This document shows positions 50,601 to 58,871 of a stretch of DNA of 64,000 nucleotides, piece after piece. This stretch comes from Antedon mediterranea (taxonomy: Eukaryota > Echinodermata > Crinoidea > Comatulida > Antedonidae): the NCBI RefSeq assembly GCF_964355755.1, contig NC_092670.1, forward strand, positions 831,001-895,000, given 5' to 3'. The position numbers and the translations under genes are program-made. How positions within the stretch are numbered: position 1 is the stretch's first letter; each line of letters starts with the position of its first letter. Below the pieces are notes generated by a model. It searched no databases. It had not been told where the DNA came from and saw only the letters and a program-made list of their open reading frames with translations.

Positions 50601-51860
50601 TTCTTCTTTACCAAGTTTTGAAACAATTTGTCTACGATAATTTTGAGAACCTTTTGTCTTTGGCAATATTTTCTTCTTCTTCTAACAAAAAAAATGGCAA
50701 CATTAGCTAACTAAAGAGTTTATTACTAGTACTTCGTTGTCATTATCTAATTATTATAGAAGTCAGATGAAATTTTGTTTAAATATCATTTTTGTTAAGC
50801 ATAATTCCACATAATCACTTGGGACACTTTTGTCTTTATCAACATTAATTAAAGTAATTATAAAATAATAAAAAAAAATGTTTACTTGAACATCTTGCTT
50901 TGGTGCTGTTTCCACAGGAATCAGAGGAGGTAGTGGTGGGACTGATTCTAGTGTTGTTTTAACATCTTCAGGTTCTGGTGTTGGTGTTTTCGGTTCTTGT
51001 TCAGGCTCTGGTGTTGGCTCTTTAATTGGTTCGGGTGTTGGCTCTTTAATCGGCTCAGGTTCTGGACTTGGTTCAGGAGTTGGCTCAACTTCAATAACCT
51101 TAAGCGTGTAACTCCAAATAATGCGACCAACATGAATAGAAATATCTTCATCTAAGAGCTTGCTGGTTAAGTTGAGACTGTTCCTGGTCGTGTTCTTCAA
51201 AATTTTATTGGAATCAGGGTTTGGAAGGTTAGCAGGAGATTGAAAGATGAGCACACGAGATGAAGCTACCTTTGCTTGAGTATCCTCAGCTTTAGCAATA
51301 TCAACCAAAAGTAAGAGTGAGGAGTTATCCTCTTGTGTAAAAGCACCTTTAGTTTAAAAAAAATATTAAACGTTACCATAAAGGTATCTATATAACAGAC
51401 ATTTTTAGTGGAATATAAGCACATATCTTAGTCTTAAAACAGTGATCATATTCTGTTTTAGATATTTACCAACAGCTAGAGTACAAACTTAGAGGCAACA
51501 CATAGGCATTGCCCTGCAACACTAAGTAAAGCAAAAAGAAAATGGCATTATTAAAAACATTTTACAAAACAATAATTGATACAGTATGTACTTATATACA
51601 TTACCCTTTGGAATGTAAAATGTCACATTCTTCTGAAATTTCACCACTTTTCTCAAAAGGTCATCAGTTACTTCAATATGACCTAAGTTCGTATGATAAC
51701 CTTGTTCCTTTTCTTTATTTTCAACTTCAACAAAAACTCCATTTAATTTCTCTTTATCTGAACTTTCTAATGCTAAAGCAACAGAAAATGTACCGGCAAT
51801 GTTTAAACTCACTTCACTGAGTTCTACATAAAACTCTAGTTCAACATGGTCAGAATTCAT
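35693..51860 (-). CDS. CCDC33: CCDC33-like C2 and coiled-coil protein, 20 coding exons
   Basis: Exons on the minus strand: 51605-51860, 50886-51346, 50521-50681, 50114-50247, 49594-49703, 48953-49140, 48629-48740, 48241-48367, 47773-47906, 45644-45715, 45043-45321, 39120-39295, 38815-38905, 38205-38370, 37873-37961, 37351-37540, 37108-37199, 36925-37011, 36539-36652, 35693-35788. They sum to 3135 nt (1044 aa), with phases agreeing at every junction. Order: an N-terminal beta-rich domain (VELEFYVEL, TFYIPKG); a Pro-Glu repeat region (173-213); a C2-like domain (about 265-415; VIVHVHAASGLPK, PYVAG); blocks with RIVPNY and LVIEYY; and a C-terminal coiled coil (about 755-1000; LQNELIR, EEVIEKMEKIL). 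These phrases follow human CCDC33 in order. CCDC33 is a testis- and motile-cilium-enriched protein of uncertain role. The ATG at 51860 has an in-frame TGA three codons upstream. Confidence 0.9.
36073..36405 (+). mobile_element. tRNA-derived SINE in the last intron of CCDC33
   Basis: A box-like GAGCGGTTAAGACAG (36084-36098) and B box GGGGTTCGAGGCT (36132-36144) at tRNA-like spacing are followed by a 250-bp body and a tail ending in CAATCAATCAAAA. There is no cloverleaf beyond the A/B boxes, so it is a SINE rather than a tRNA gene. It is antisense to CCDC33, in the intron 35789-36538. Confidence 0.7.
38570..38640. mobile_element. Palindromic MITE, family 1, copy 7 (reduced)
   Basis: A short remnant with GAACCAATGACAAATGACAG and CGTCATTTGCGTTACC, in the CCDC33 intron between the exons at 38205 and 38815. 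Assignment to the family rests on the ACCAATGACAA and TTTGCGTTAC pair also seen in copy 1. Confidence 0.4.
40330..40868. repeat. 21-bp minisatellite, about 25 copies
   Basis: Units of AAGTCTCCATTGCTCTAAAC plus T, alternating CCATTG/CCGTTG and CTCTAAA/CTTTAAA/CTCTGACC variants. The period is a multiple of 3, so a 201-codon frame of repeating SLHCSKL runs through it (40280-40885). It is intronic, on the opposite strand to CCDC33, and is a repeat artefact rather than a protein gene. Confidence 0.97.
41475..41741. repeat. Tandem repeat, about 62-67-bp unit, 4 copies
   Basis: Units start AACAGGAATGGCATTTATAA and end GGTTAAGTAGTGGTTCAGTT. They differ mainly by small indels at the junctions (GTTAAAG, GTTG, GTTGA). 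Confidence 0.95.
44481..44830. mobile_element. MITE, family 2, copy 1 (ATTGTCCCCC ends)
   Basis: About 350 bp with inverted ends: TAAAGATGTATTGTCCCCCT on the left and, in reverse complement, TAAATATGCATTGTCCCCCA on the right. It is AT-rich and non-coding, in the largest CCDC33 intron. A more decayed relative at 62823-63045 shares TTTTTGTTGAATATGCCATT-type internal sequence. Confidence 0.75.
46616..47053. mobile_element. MITE inserted into the 30-bp minisatellite
   Basis: A 438-bp element with inverted ends CAGCCCGCGAAATTT (left) and CAGCCCTCGAAATTG (right, reverse complement). It is flanked by the direct repeat CCTGTA (46610-46615 and 47054-47059). Subterminal GGCATTGCCGAGG-type palindromes occur on both sides. 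The ends resemble hAT-type elements, although hAT insertions normally make 8-bp duplications and only 6 bp match here. The flanks are pieces of the adjacent minisatellite unit, so the element landed inside that array. It lies in the CCDC33 intron 45716-47772. Confidence 0.75.
47054..47625. repeat. 30-bp minisatellite, about 19 copies
   Basis: Units of TATACCTGTATAGTGCCCCT followed by TGTTAACATA. Most are identical, with occasional 2-bp TA insertions and G/C changes (GTGGCCC). The array lies in the CCDC33 intron and is the source of several false frames on both strands (46981-47343, 47028-47327, 47353-47697). A single further unit fragment lies left of the inserted MITE at about 46595-46615. 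Confidence 0.97.
49330..49590 (+). mobile_element. LINE (non-LTR retrotransposon) 3' end fragment
   Basis: One plus-strand frame reads SKDFFAHTPLVWNHLPLHIR and then QCKFLKQFK before a stop. This matches the WNxLPxxIR...FK signature that closes the reverse-transcriptase ORF of CR1/Jockey-like LINEs. It is followed by a short 3' UTR and a (TTA)n tail at about 49564-49580. It is a truncated, dead copy in the CCDC33 intron 49141-49593, on the opposite strand to the gene. Confidence 0.75.
49863..49923 (-). mobile_element. tRNA-like SINE head in a CCDC33 intron
   Basis: On the minus strand GGTCAAGTGGTGTAGAAAC resembles an A box, and CCAGGTTCGATCTAGC contains a B-box-like GGTTCGATC. The middle part forms a hairpin (AAACTCTT/AAGAGTTT). 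A complete cloverleaf cannot be drawn, so it is more likely a SINE head than a tRNA gene. Confidence 0.45.
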
Positions 51861-52069
51861 TGCATCTCATTAATTTATTCTGAAATTTAAAGCAAGTAGA
51901 TACAGTAGTCAGTTTCAGGTGTGGTCTCAATTTCATCAAATAATAAATGAACAAAGATTTTCTTGATTCCATTTTTTAATTTAATCAAGCAGAACACTAA
52001 CAATTTTTAAAAGAATTATTTCGTATTAAAGAAAAAATGTTCTAATGTTTGATTAATTAATTTTTAAAT

Positions 52070-52540
52070 TGAAACATTCATCATTCCTAAATAATATTAA
52101 ACATTCATCCTAAATAATATTAAACATTCATCCTAAATAATATTAAACATTCATCCTAAATAATATTAAACATTCATCCTAAATAATATTAAACATTCAT
52201 CCTAAATAATATTAAACATTCATCCTAAATAATATTAAACATTCATCCTAAATAATATTAAACATTCATCCTAAATAATATTAAACATTCATCCTAAATA
52301 ATATTAAACATTCATCCTAAATAATATTAAACATTCATCCTAAATAATATTAAACATTCATCCTAAATAATATTAAACATTCATCCTAAATAATATTAAA
52401 CATTCATCCTAAATAATATTAAACATTCATCCTAAATAATATTAAACATTCATCCTAAATAATATTAAACATTCATCCTAAATAATATTAAACATTCATC
52501 CTAAATAATATTAAACATTCATCCTAAATAATATTAAACC
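52070..52540. repeat. 23-bp minisatellite, about 20 copies
   Basis: Units of AAACATTCATCCTAAATAAT plus ATT, essentially identical over 450 bp. There are no intervening unique spacers, so this is not a CRISPR-like structure. It lies in the 5' intron of CCDC33, directly beside a TTAA-flanked MITE. Confidence 0.98.
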
Positions 52541-52545
52541 ATTAA

Positions 52546-53144
52546 AGACACCTCCCTACGTTTTTTAGATCTAATTTAAGATTCAATTCAAAAAATTATA
52601 TTTCATGTAAAAATAATACTATTGCGATAACTTTTTTCATCTTTAAATGGTTAAAAATGTGAAAAATAAGTCGATTCTAATAATTATAGCGGCCAGCTAT
52701 AAATCCTAAAATGCATTGCGCGTGGATTGATATTTCTGTTTTTCTTCTGTAATTCTCCCACTTATCGATCGATCGTGTGGCCAAAACAAATGGAAGACTC
52801 CTAACTTTTCAAAATAAAAAAATAATACCGGGTGTTCCCCAATTTGTATCAACAGAGTGTGGCAAAAATGGAAAGACAATTAATGCAGCAACTATACAAC
52901 GTCAGGCTAGGTATAGCTAGCATACAATGTTCGTACGTTACCGATATTTACCAGCTAGGCCTACAAAACTAAACCTAGCTAGGCTAGGCCTAAAGACCGT
53001 CCACGAGAGGTCATGTTTCTCACTTTTTTATCATAATTTACCATAAAACGTACATTAAGACAAGGAATGACCTGGTTTAATGTTTTTAAAGTAATAAATA
53101 TGTATTATTTTTACAAAACGTCACCAATTGTAGGGAAGGTGTCT
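52546..53144. mobile_element. piggyBac-like MITE, copy 2 (opposite orientation to copy 1)
   Basis: A 599-bp element flanked by TTAA on both sides (52542-52545 and 53145-53148). Its ends are AGACACCTCCCTACG and, in reverse complement, AGACACCTTCCCTACA. It aligns in reverse complement with 11437-12062 over its full length. It lies in the 5' intron of CCDC33, starting 5 bp after the 23-bp minisatellite ends. Confidence 0.85.
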
Positions 53145-53149
53145 TTAAG

Positions 53150-53990
53150 CCAGTGTTGGCCTAGGAATATATTCCAAAATTTATTTATTATTAACCTTAC
53201 AACACAAGGCCCAAACATACTACTACTAGTACTAGAACAAAACTGAGAATGCCAATTAATGATGAAGGGAGAAGCTAAAAGTAACAGCATAACAACAAAT
53301 ATCCAGCCACCCCAAAACACAAAAGAGAAATTAAAAAAAAGCAAAGACAATAGTACAGTATCTCCACTTCAGCGCCTATATAGGCCTGTTCCTCCTACAC
53401 ACAGTTTCTAGCCAGGCCTATCCCCCTCTATTTTTTCATCACTTGCTGCAGTCAGTCCGACTACTACTAGCTAGGCCTCCTTGGCGCGCCTGCCTGGCCT
53501 AAACTTACTCAATACTAGGCTAGCTTATAGAAACAATTATGCGCTATCAACTTAAGAGAAACCCAATGTAGAAAATGTAAGTAGTGTGTGCTGTATTTTT
53601 ATACCCAGACCTAGGCTGCTCACTGTACCTATACTCTGTTAGTTTCTAAATAAACCCTTACTTACCACCCCAACTCTCCTTCACACTACTCCGCAGCATG
53701 GCCACCATGAGCAAAAACTTTGGCCAAAGGTTATAAATTTAGCTCCACCCACTAGATCCTACGCGTCCATGCTATTGCTAAGCGACGAAGTGTGAAACAT
53801 GGTGTCTAAACATGTAAATATGTATTTATTTTAAGAACGCAACGTCGTGTCACCGTAAAGGTGTAGCTTCAATAAATATTTATTATAAATTATTATATAT
53901 CTAAGATAAGATTCTTTGAATTGTATATATTTTTTTAAATATATTTTAACATATTCAATTTCGTCGTCACAAAAATACAATTGCAATTTA
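53150..53990. other. CCDC33 5' region and promoter area
   Basis: Part of the 5' intron, the probable first exon (53667-53745) and about 250 bp of upstream sequence. It is rich in TAGGCCTA/CTAGGC motifs. No protein-coding frame was accepted; the 79-codon minus frame at 53111-53350 overlaps the MITE end and is hydrophobic low-complexity. Confidence 0.4.
53667..53745 (-). other. Probable 5' non-coding first exon of CCDC33
   Basis: On the minus strand a GC-richer segment ends in a strong donor (GGGTG then GTAAGTAAG; exon end at about 53667). The matching acceptor is TTTCAG, with the next exon starting at 51879, 19 nt before the CCDC33 ATG. The candidate exon contains ATGGTGGCCATG, but reading through the junction meets TAA at once, so it would form a short upstream frame. 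The transcription start is not determinable; a TATAA on the minus strand near 53735 is a possibility. Confidence 0.5.
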
Positions 53991-54699
53991 AATCTTCTAA
54001 TCGTATCCGGATATTCACCCCCTGGACATTTACCTCCGGAAAACTACCCCCCGGACAACCACCACCTGGACCACTACCCCCTTAGGACAACTACCCCTTT
54101 AGGACAACTACCCCCTTAGGACAACAACCCCCTTAGGACAACAACCCCCTTAGGACAACTACCCCCTGAACAACTACCCCCCCCCCCGGACAATTACCCC
54201 CTAGGAACAATTATCCCCCGGACAATAACCCCCCCCCCCCCCGGACAATTACCCCCCTCCCGGGTAATTACCCCGCGGACAACTACCTCTGACACAATAC
54301 TCCCCGTAGGACAACTACTTCCTGGACAATACTCCGAGGGCAAATAATCTTTTAGGACAACTACCTCCGTAGGACAAATAACCCCTGGACAACTACCCCC
54401 CGGACAATTACCCCTAGGAACAATTACCCCCCCCCCCCTCCCCCGGGTAATTACCCCGCGGACAACTACCTCTGACACAATACTCCCCGTAGGACAACTA
54501 CCTCCTGGACCTGGACAATACTCCGAGGGCAAATAATCTTTTAGGACAACTACCTTCGTAGGACAACTAACCCCTGGACAACTACCACCCAGAAAACTAT
54601 CCCTTTAGAACAACTACCCCCGGACGGACAACTACCACCCAGACCATTCAACAACCTGACTCTGCAACAGTGTATAATAGGAATTAATAAATATATTTT

Positions 54700-54860
54700 A
54701 ATTCGTTACTTTGACGAATTACTATTCATTATTGTAAACAAAAGTAAAAGATTGAACATAAATATAGCCTGGTATAAACTGAAGATTGTCACACATGATC
54801 ATAGGATAGTCGAACGTATTATATAGTACTCCCTGTATTTACTGTAAAGACTGGGTTCAC
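54700..54860. mobile_element. Partial copy of the TTATCCGC-type element
   Basis: AATTCGTTACTTTGACGAAT parallels ACTCGTCACTTTGACGAGT at 12532. The following 100 bp run in parallel (AAAAGATT..., ACTGAAGA...). The end and the rest of the element are missing. Confidence 0.4.
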
Positions 54861-55142
54861 TAATAATAATAATAATTTTTGCGTCAGGACAATGCTTCGA
54901 TAACCACTGGTCTTAAAAGAATTAATTTTTGTCTCAAATTTGTCATATATGTATTTTTGTACACTTGAAGAATAATATCACTTTTGATATTTGACCTCAA
55001 TGTTCACTCACCGAATGAACGGCGATCTTTAAATAAATTCCCCTCAAATAAACGGTGACCATGTCACTCCCATGAAACATCATATGGAATAATCGGCGTC
55101 TATTTCCATTAGATTATACCCCCTCCCATTGAATAAATGTAT

Positions 55143-55320
55143 AGAGTGGAGCTGTGGCTTGGTGGTTATGATGCTTGGCTACCAATCTAAGGGTCCTGGG
55201 TTCAAGCCCTGTCATATGTCAGGGTTTTTTTCTCATGACAATTTACAACTCCACTCCCAAAGACTTAATAATAAGTCTTTGTTTATGTAGAGCATCTTGT
55301 GTATATTTTTTTTTACTTGT
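55143..55320 (+). mobile_element. tRNA-derived SINE
   Basis: A box TGGCTTGGTGGT (55154-55165) and B box GGGTTCAAGCC (55198-55208) at correct spacing, then a body with CAACTCCACTCCCAAAGACT and a T-rich tail. The anticodon-stem region does not pair properly and the acceptor stem lacks its 3' partner, so it is not a functional tRNA gene. Confidence 0.65.
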
Positions 55321-55526
55321 GAAATTATTAAATAGTTTATCCATCCTGTAATTTGGCGGGTTACTCGCTGTTGGATGAGTATGAAATAAAAAAAACCAAA
55401 AAAAAACCAACTTTCTTCCAATAAATGTACACCTAAAAACCCCCTAAACAATATATTTTCAATAAATACGGTACTTTAAATCTATAGAGGGTCTAGCGTG
55501 CTGTTAAAACAGAATAATCGGTTAAA

Positions 55527-55859
55527 AACGGGTGTTTCGAAACTAGAGACCCAATACGAAAAGAGAGACCTAAATATACGAAAAGGGAGACCCACGTACG
55601 AAAATGGAGACCCACTATACGAAAAGGGAGACCTAAATATACGAAAAGGGAGACCCAAATATACGAAAAGGGAGACCCAAATATACAAAATGGGAGACCC
55701 AAATATACGAAAAGGGAGACCCCACTATACGAAAAGAGAGACCACACTATACGAAAAGGGAGACCCTAATATACGAAAAAGGGAGACCCAAATATAGGTC
55801 TCCCTTTTCGTATTGGGTCTCGTGTCTGGTCTCGGGTCTCTAGTTTCGAAACACCCGTT
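55527..55859. mobile_element. Nested foldback element with 22-bp internal repeats
   Basis: Perfect inverted ends of 26 bp begin AACGGGTGTTTCGAAACTAG. Between them are about 11 tandem units of GGGAGACCCAAATATACGAA-type sequence, followed by one inverted unit. The structure repeats on a small scale the architecture of the foldback that contains it. Open frames on both strands (55482-55797) are repeat artefacts. Confidence 0.8.
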
Positions 55860-56210
55860 AAAAACAGATGATTTCATTTTTACAGAAACCGGTCCTATAT
55901 ATTTGTCTACTTTTGGATTGGGGGGGGGGGGGGTGGTAGTTGACCGGGGGTAGTTATCCTAAGGGGGTAGTTGTCCTAAGGGGGTAGTTGTCCTAAGGGG
56001 GTAGTTGTCCTAAGGGGGTAGTTGTCCGGGTGGTAAACATCCGGGGGTAACTGTCTAGGGGATAGGTGTCCTAGAACCCTTCTAATACTAATAGTAACCC
56101 ACACTAACAGTAACCCATTCTAATAGTTAACCCACCTTATGAGTCAATCTATAATAACAACCCAAGTTACTCCATGGGGGTTACAATTAGAGTCACAAAA
56201 ACTTATGATG

Positions 56211-58197
56211 GAGTGTTGACAAAGTGCGAGGCAGCGAGGCAAGCGAGGCATGCCAAATATTTGTGCGAGGCATCATTTTATCATTTCCAAAAGTGCGAGG
56301 CATATATAGTTTACAATTTCAAAAGGGTGCGAGGCATATCTTAACGTGCTATTATGCTATATTATAGGCCTAATTGTGTTTATTTTTATGTAACGATTGT
56401 TTTTTCATTCAAGTCATATCTTGTCAAATTTTACTTTTACAAAAGTGCCCAAACTACGGTTAAAAAATCTGAACGACAGTCTTCAACTTTCGATAAACAA
56501 TAATTGTTATAGCGACACACTCATCAAATGACTGCAATGTTTGTTGGCATTTCGAGCGTGTTCACTCACATGTCTCTCGAACATAGCAGAGTGAAAATAA
56601 TATTTTGTCACAACCCTGCGCCTAGATCCGGTAGACCCGAGAGATGGAAAATCCCTCTTTACTATTTAGCAGGTAGCGGAATGATTCAGCCCTCAGCTCA
56701 GAGGATTGTGGTGCATTCCCCTCCTATAGCACGTGGTTTCAGCAGCAGCAACGCACAGACTTCTCTCTGAGCGGCGTGCCAAAGACATTTTTGACATTCC
56801 ATTCTCTAGGAACAACACGTGTACCTCTCTCGCAAATAAGGTGAACAGCGATTGCCAGGACAAGTTCAATAACTGGCGGTGAATAAAAGGTAACTGATAT
56901 GGCGATCCAATAACATGCCGCAAAGAAAAAAATTGCGACAGAATTCTGGAGCGCGTGTGAAAAAAGACTTACGTCCGACAATTGTAATACTAGGCCTAAA
57001 ATTAAACTTTAGCTAATATGCTTAGCCCTAACCTAAATAAGAGGCCTATGTAGAAAATAATTTAATCAATTTTGATACAATAATAGTTGGTGTAATATTT
57101 AATAATGATACACTATTCCTGTTTTAGTAAGCTAGGTATATTACGAACGATTTTTATTTATTGTCCATGTACTACGTACTAATAAACCTGGCGCTAGTTT
57201 CCTTCGCTTGTATTTTTACTCCAAATTTGATAACTAACTTTATCGTGTGAATACCACACCTTAGAAGTATACCTCATGAGTACTTTAATGAAAGAATCAC
57301 ATAAAAAGTAACAAAATAAATCCTTAAATTAATGATTTTACAGGCGTGTTTCTCGCACACTGTTCGCGAATTTCACTTATTCAATGTTCAATATTTTTGT
57401 TTCTATGGAGCGCCAAAAGAGCAACGATAATAGAGGACTAAAACTCAGTGGAATGCGTCAATTTCTCATGCATTTATTGGTGAAAAACACGTTTTATTTC
57501 AATATATTTGTTAATTTGTCAATAAAAATGCTGTAATATGTTACTGCTGATACTGTTCTGTTTTCAAAGAATAATAATCGATCCTAAATCAACATCACTA
57601 CCTAGTCTAGACCTAGGACATCCTACTAAGGATATTATGATGAATTTTTCTATTTTATTCTTTAAAAGGTTAACGAAACCGTGTACATTATCAACAGTAA
57701 CATTTTTCCTTATTGACAGTGACAAAATCTATTGAAATTGTACTTGATTTTCACCAAATAATGCGTTAAATATAAATGGATTCCACAGAGTTTTTAGCCC
57801 TCTAATTAATTTTGCTCTTTTGGCGTTCCATAGAAACCAAAATATTGAACATTGAGTGTGCGAAATGCGAGAAAAACAACGTCTGTAAAATCACCAATTT
57901 AAGGGATTTATTGTTACTTTTATGTGATTTTTCTTCATTAAAGTAGGCCTACTAATTCTAAGCTGTGGTATTCAGGATAAAGTTGGTTAAAATACAAGGC
58001 AGGTGCAAAAGGAAACTAGCCTAGCGGGCCTAGGCCTAGGCTACTTCAATTTCGGTGATTTCCTGCCTTGCAATTTTGAGAAATGATAAAATGATGCCTC
58101 GCATTTTTTGATGATGGTAAAACGATGCCTCGCATAAATTTCTGACTTGCCTCGCATGCCTTCCCTGCCTCGCGTGCCTCGCACTTTGTTACTACCC
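56211..58197. mobile_element. Mutator-like foldback element with 9-bp target-site duplication
   Basis: A 1987-bp element flanked by the direct repeat CTTATGATG (56202-56210 and 58198-58206). Its ends are GAGTGTTGACAAAGTGCGAG and, in reverse complement, GGGTAGTAACAAAGTGCGAG. The arms are very long: GCGAGGCA-rich outer arms (56211-56350 and 58075-58197) and inner arms (57185-57515 and 57735-58030) that align in reverse complement at roughly 80%. A loop of about 220 bp lies at the centre. An unmatched segment of about 830 bp (56355-57185) interrupts the left arm. Nine-bp duplications and long inverted repeats are typical of Mutator-like elements. No transposase is seen. Confidence 0.8.
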
Positions 58198-58825
58198 CTT
58201 ATGATGCAGTCGTATTTTGAAAATAAGGAGATAATGCATGTTGATCTCGGGAGGGGGTAGGATCGAGTGTTTTTTAGTTTATAAAATGGGTTACTATTTT
58301 TCAGGTGCCTAATTTAAGATTAGTAATACTATATTAACCTTCCCTTCTAATAGTAACCCACCTAAAAAACAATCAAAGAATAATAACCCGAGGTTACAAT
58401 TTACGGTATGTTTAATTGGATTATTATTAGGTGAGAAAGAATATTTTAATTGCATATTTGGTTAAATTTGTTAGAGAACTATTTAACGATTCAATTGTCA
58501 GAAAAAAATACAATTATTTGGCTTATTCAGGTACTTGTACAATTAAATAATCTGGTATCAACAAATATTAAAAGTACAGTATTGCTGATTAAATATTGAA
58601 TCATTCAAATTAATTTTAGCAAGCAATACAGTATTATGCGCATAGTTTACGCTTTGTGATTATAATTGAGTGGTACTGTACTGTAATCTTATAGGACACC
58701 TGGTTTCAGAACTATTTATTATTATATATCACAAGAGAATATATTATATATATAATATAATAACGAATAATAAACAAAATAATACACAGAATACTACAAA
58801 TCAAATCTCTTTTGAACATTTGGGT

Positions 58826-58841
58826 GGCTCTGAAAAGAGCC
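58826..58841 (-). terminator. Histone H2B mRNA 3' stem-loop
   Basis: GGCTCTTTTCAGAGCC on the minus strand: a 6-bp stem with a 4-nt TTTC loop, preceded by CCAAAC. The downstream purine element AAAAGAGATTTG is at about 58803-58814. This directs non-polyadenylated 3' end processing through SLBP and U7 snRNP. Confidence 0.95.
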
Positions 58842-58871
58842 GTTTGGTTTGAAATGAGACTGCAACGATGT

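Larger units (their letters stand above)
54005..56075. mobile_element. Foldback (TU/FB-like) element with tandem-repeat arms
   Basis: The left arm (54005-54660) is an array of GGACAACTACCCCC-type units with variants. The right arm (55920-56075) carries the same units inverted (GGGGGTAGTTGTCCTAA). The outer edges also correspond: CTTCTAATCGTATCCGGATA on the left, and a reverse complement of the right edge containing TTCTAGGACACCTATCC. Inverted arms built of short tandem repeats are the hallmark of sea-urchin TU and Drosophila FB elements. The interior contains a fragment of another element (54700-54860), a SINE head (55143) and a second foldback (55527-55859). No transposase is visible, and the arm lengths are very unequal. 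Confidence 0.65.

Noticed and set aside
50948-51151. Alternate-frame reading within CCDC33 exon 2
   Set aside because: It is a shadow of the Pro-Glu repeat-coding segment.
52070-52540. CRISPR-like regular array
   Set aside because: The 23-bp units are contiguous with no unique spacers, and the genome is animal; it is a minisatellite.
54194-54532. 112-codon Gly/Pro/Val-rich minus-strand frame
   Set aside because: It is translation of the C-rich tandem-repeat arm of the foldback element.
55143-55215. Possible tRNA gene
   Set aside because: A and B boxes are present, but the anticodon and acceptor stems do not pair; it is a SINE head.
55482-55797. Open frames of 68-99 codons with repeating YEKGDP or FVYLGLPF
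   Set aside because: They are translations of the 22-bp repeats inside the nested foldback.
56528-56770. 80-codon plus-strand frame in the unmatched segment of the Mutator-like element
   Set aside because: It is not recognisable, and it overlaps an equally open frame on the other strand; kept only as part of the finding on that segment.
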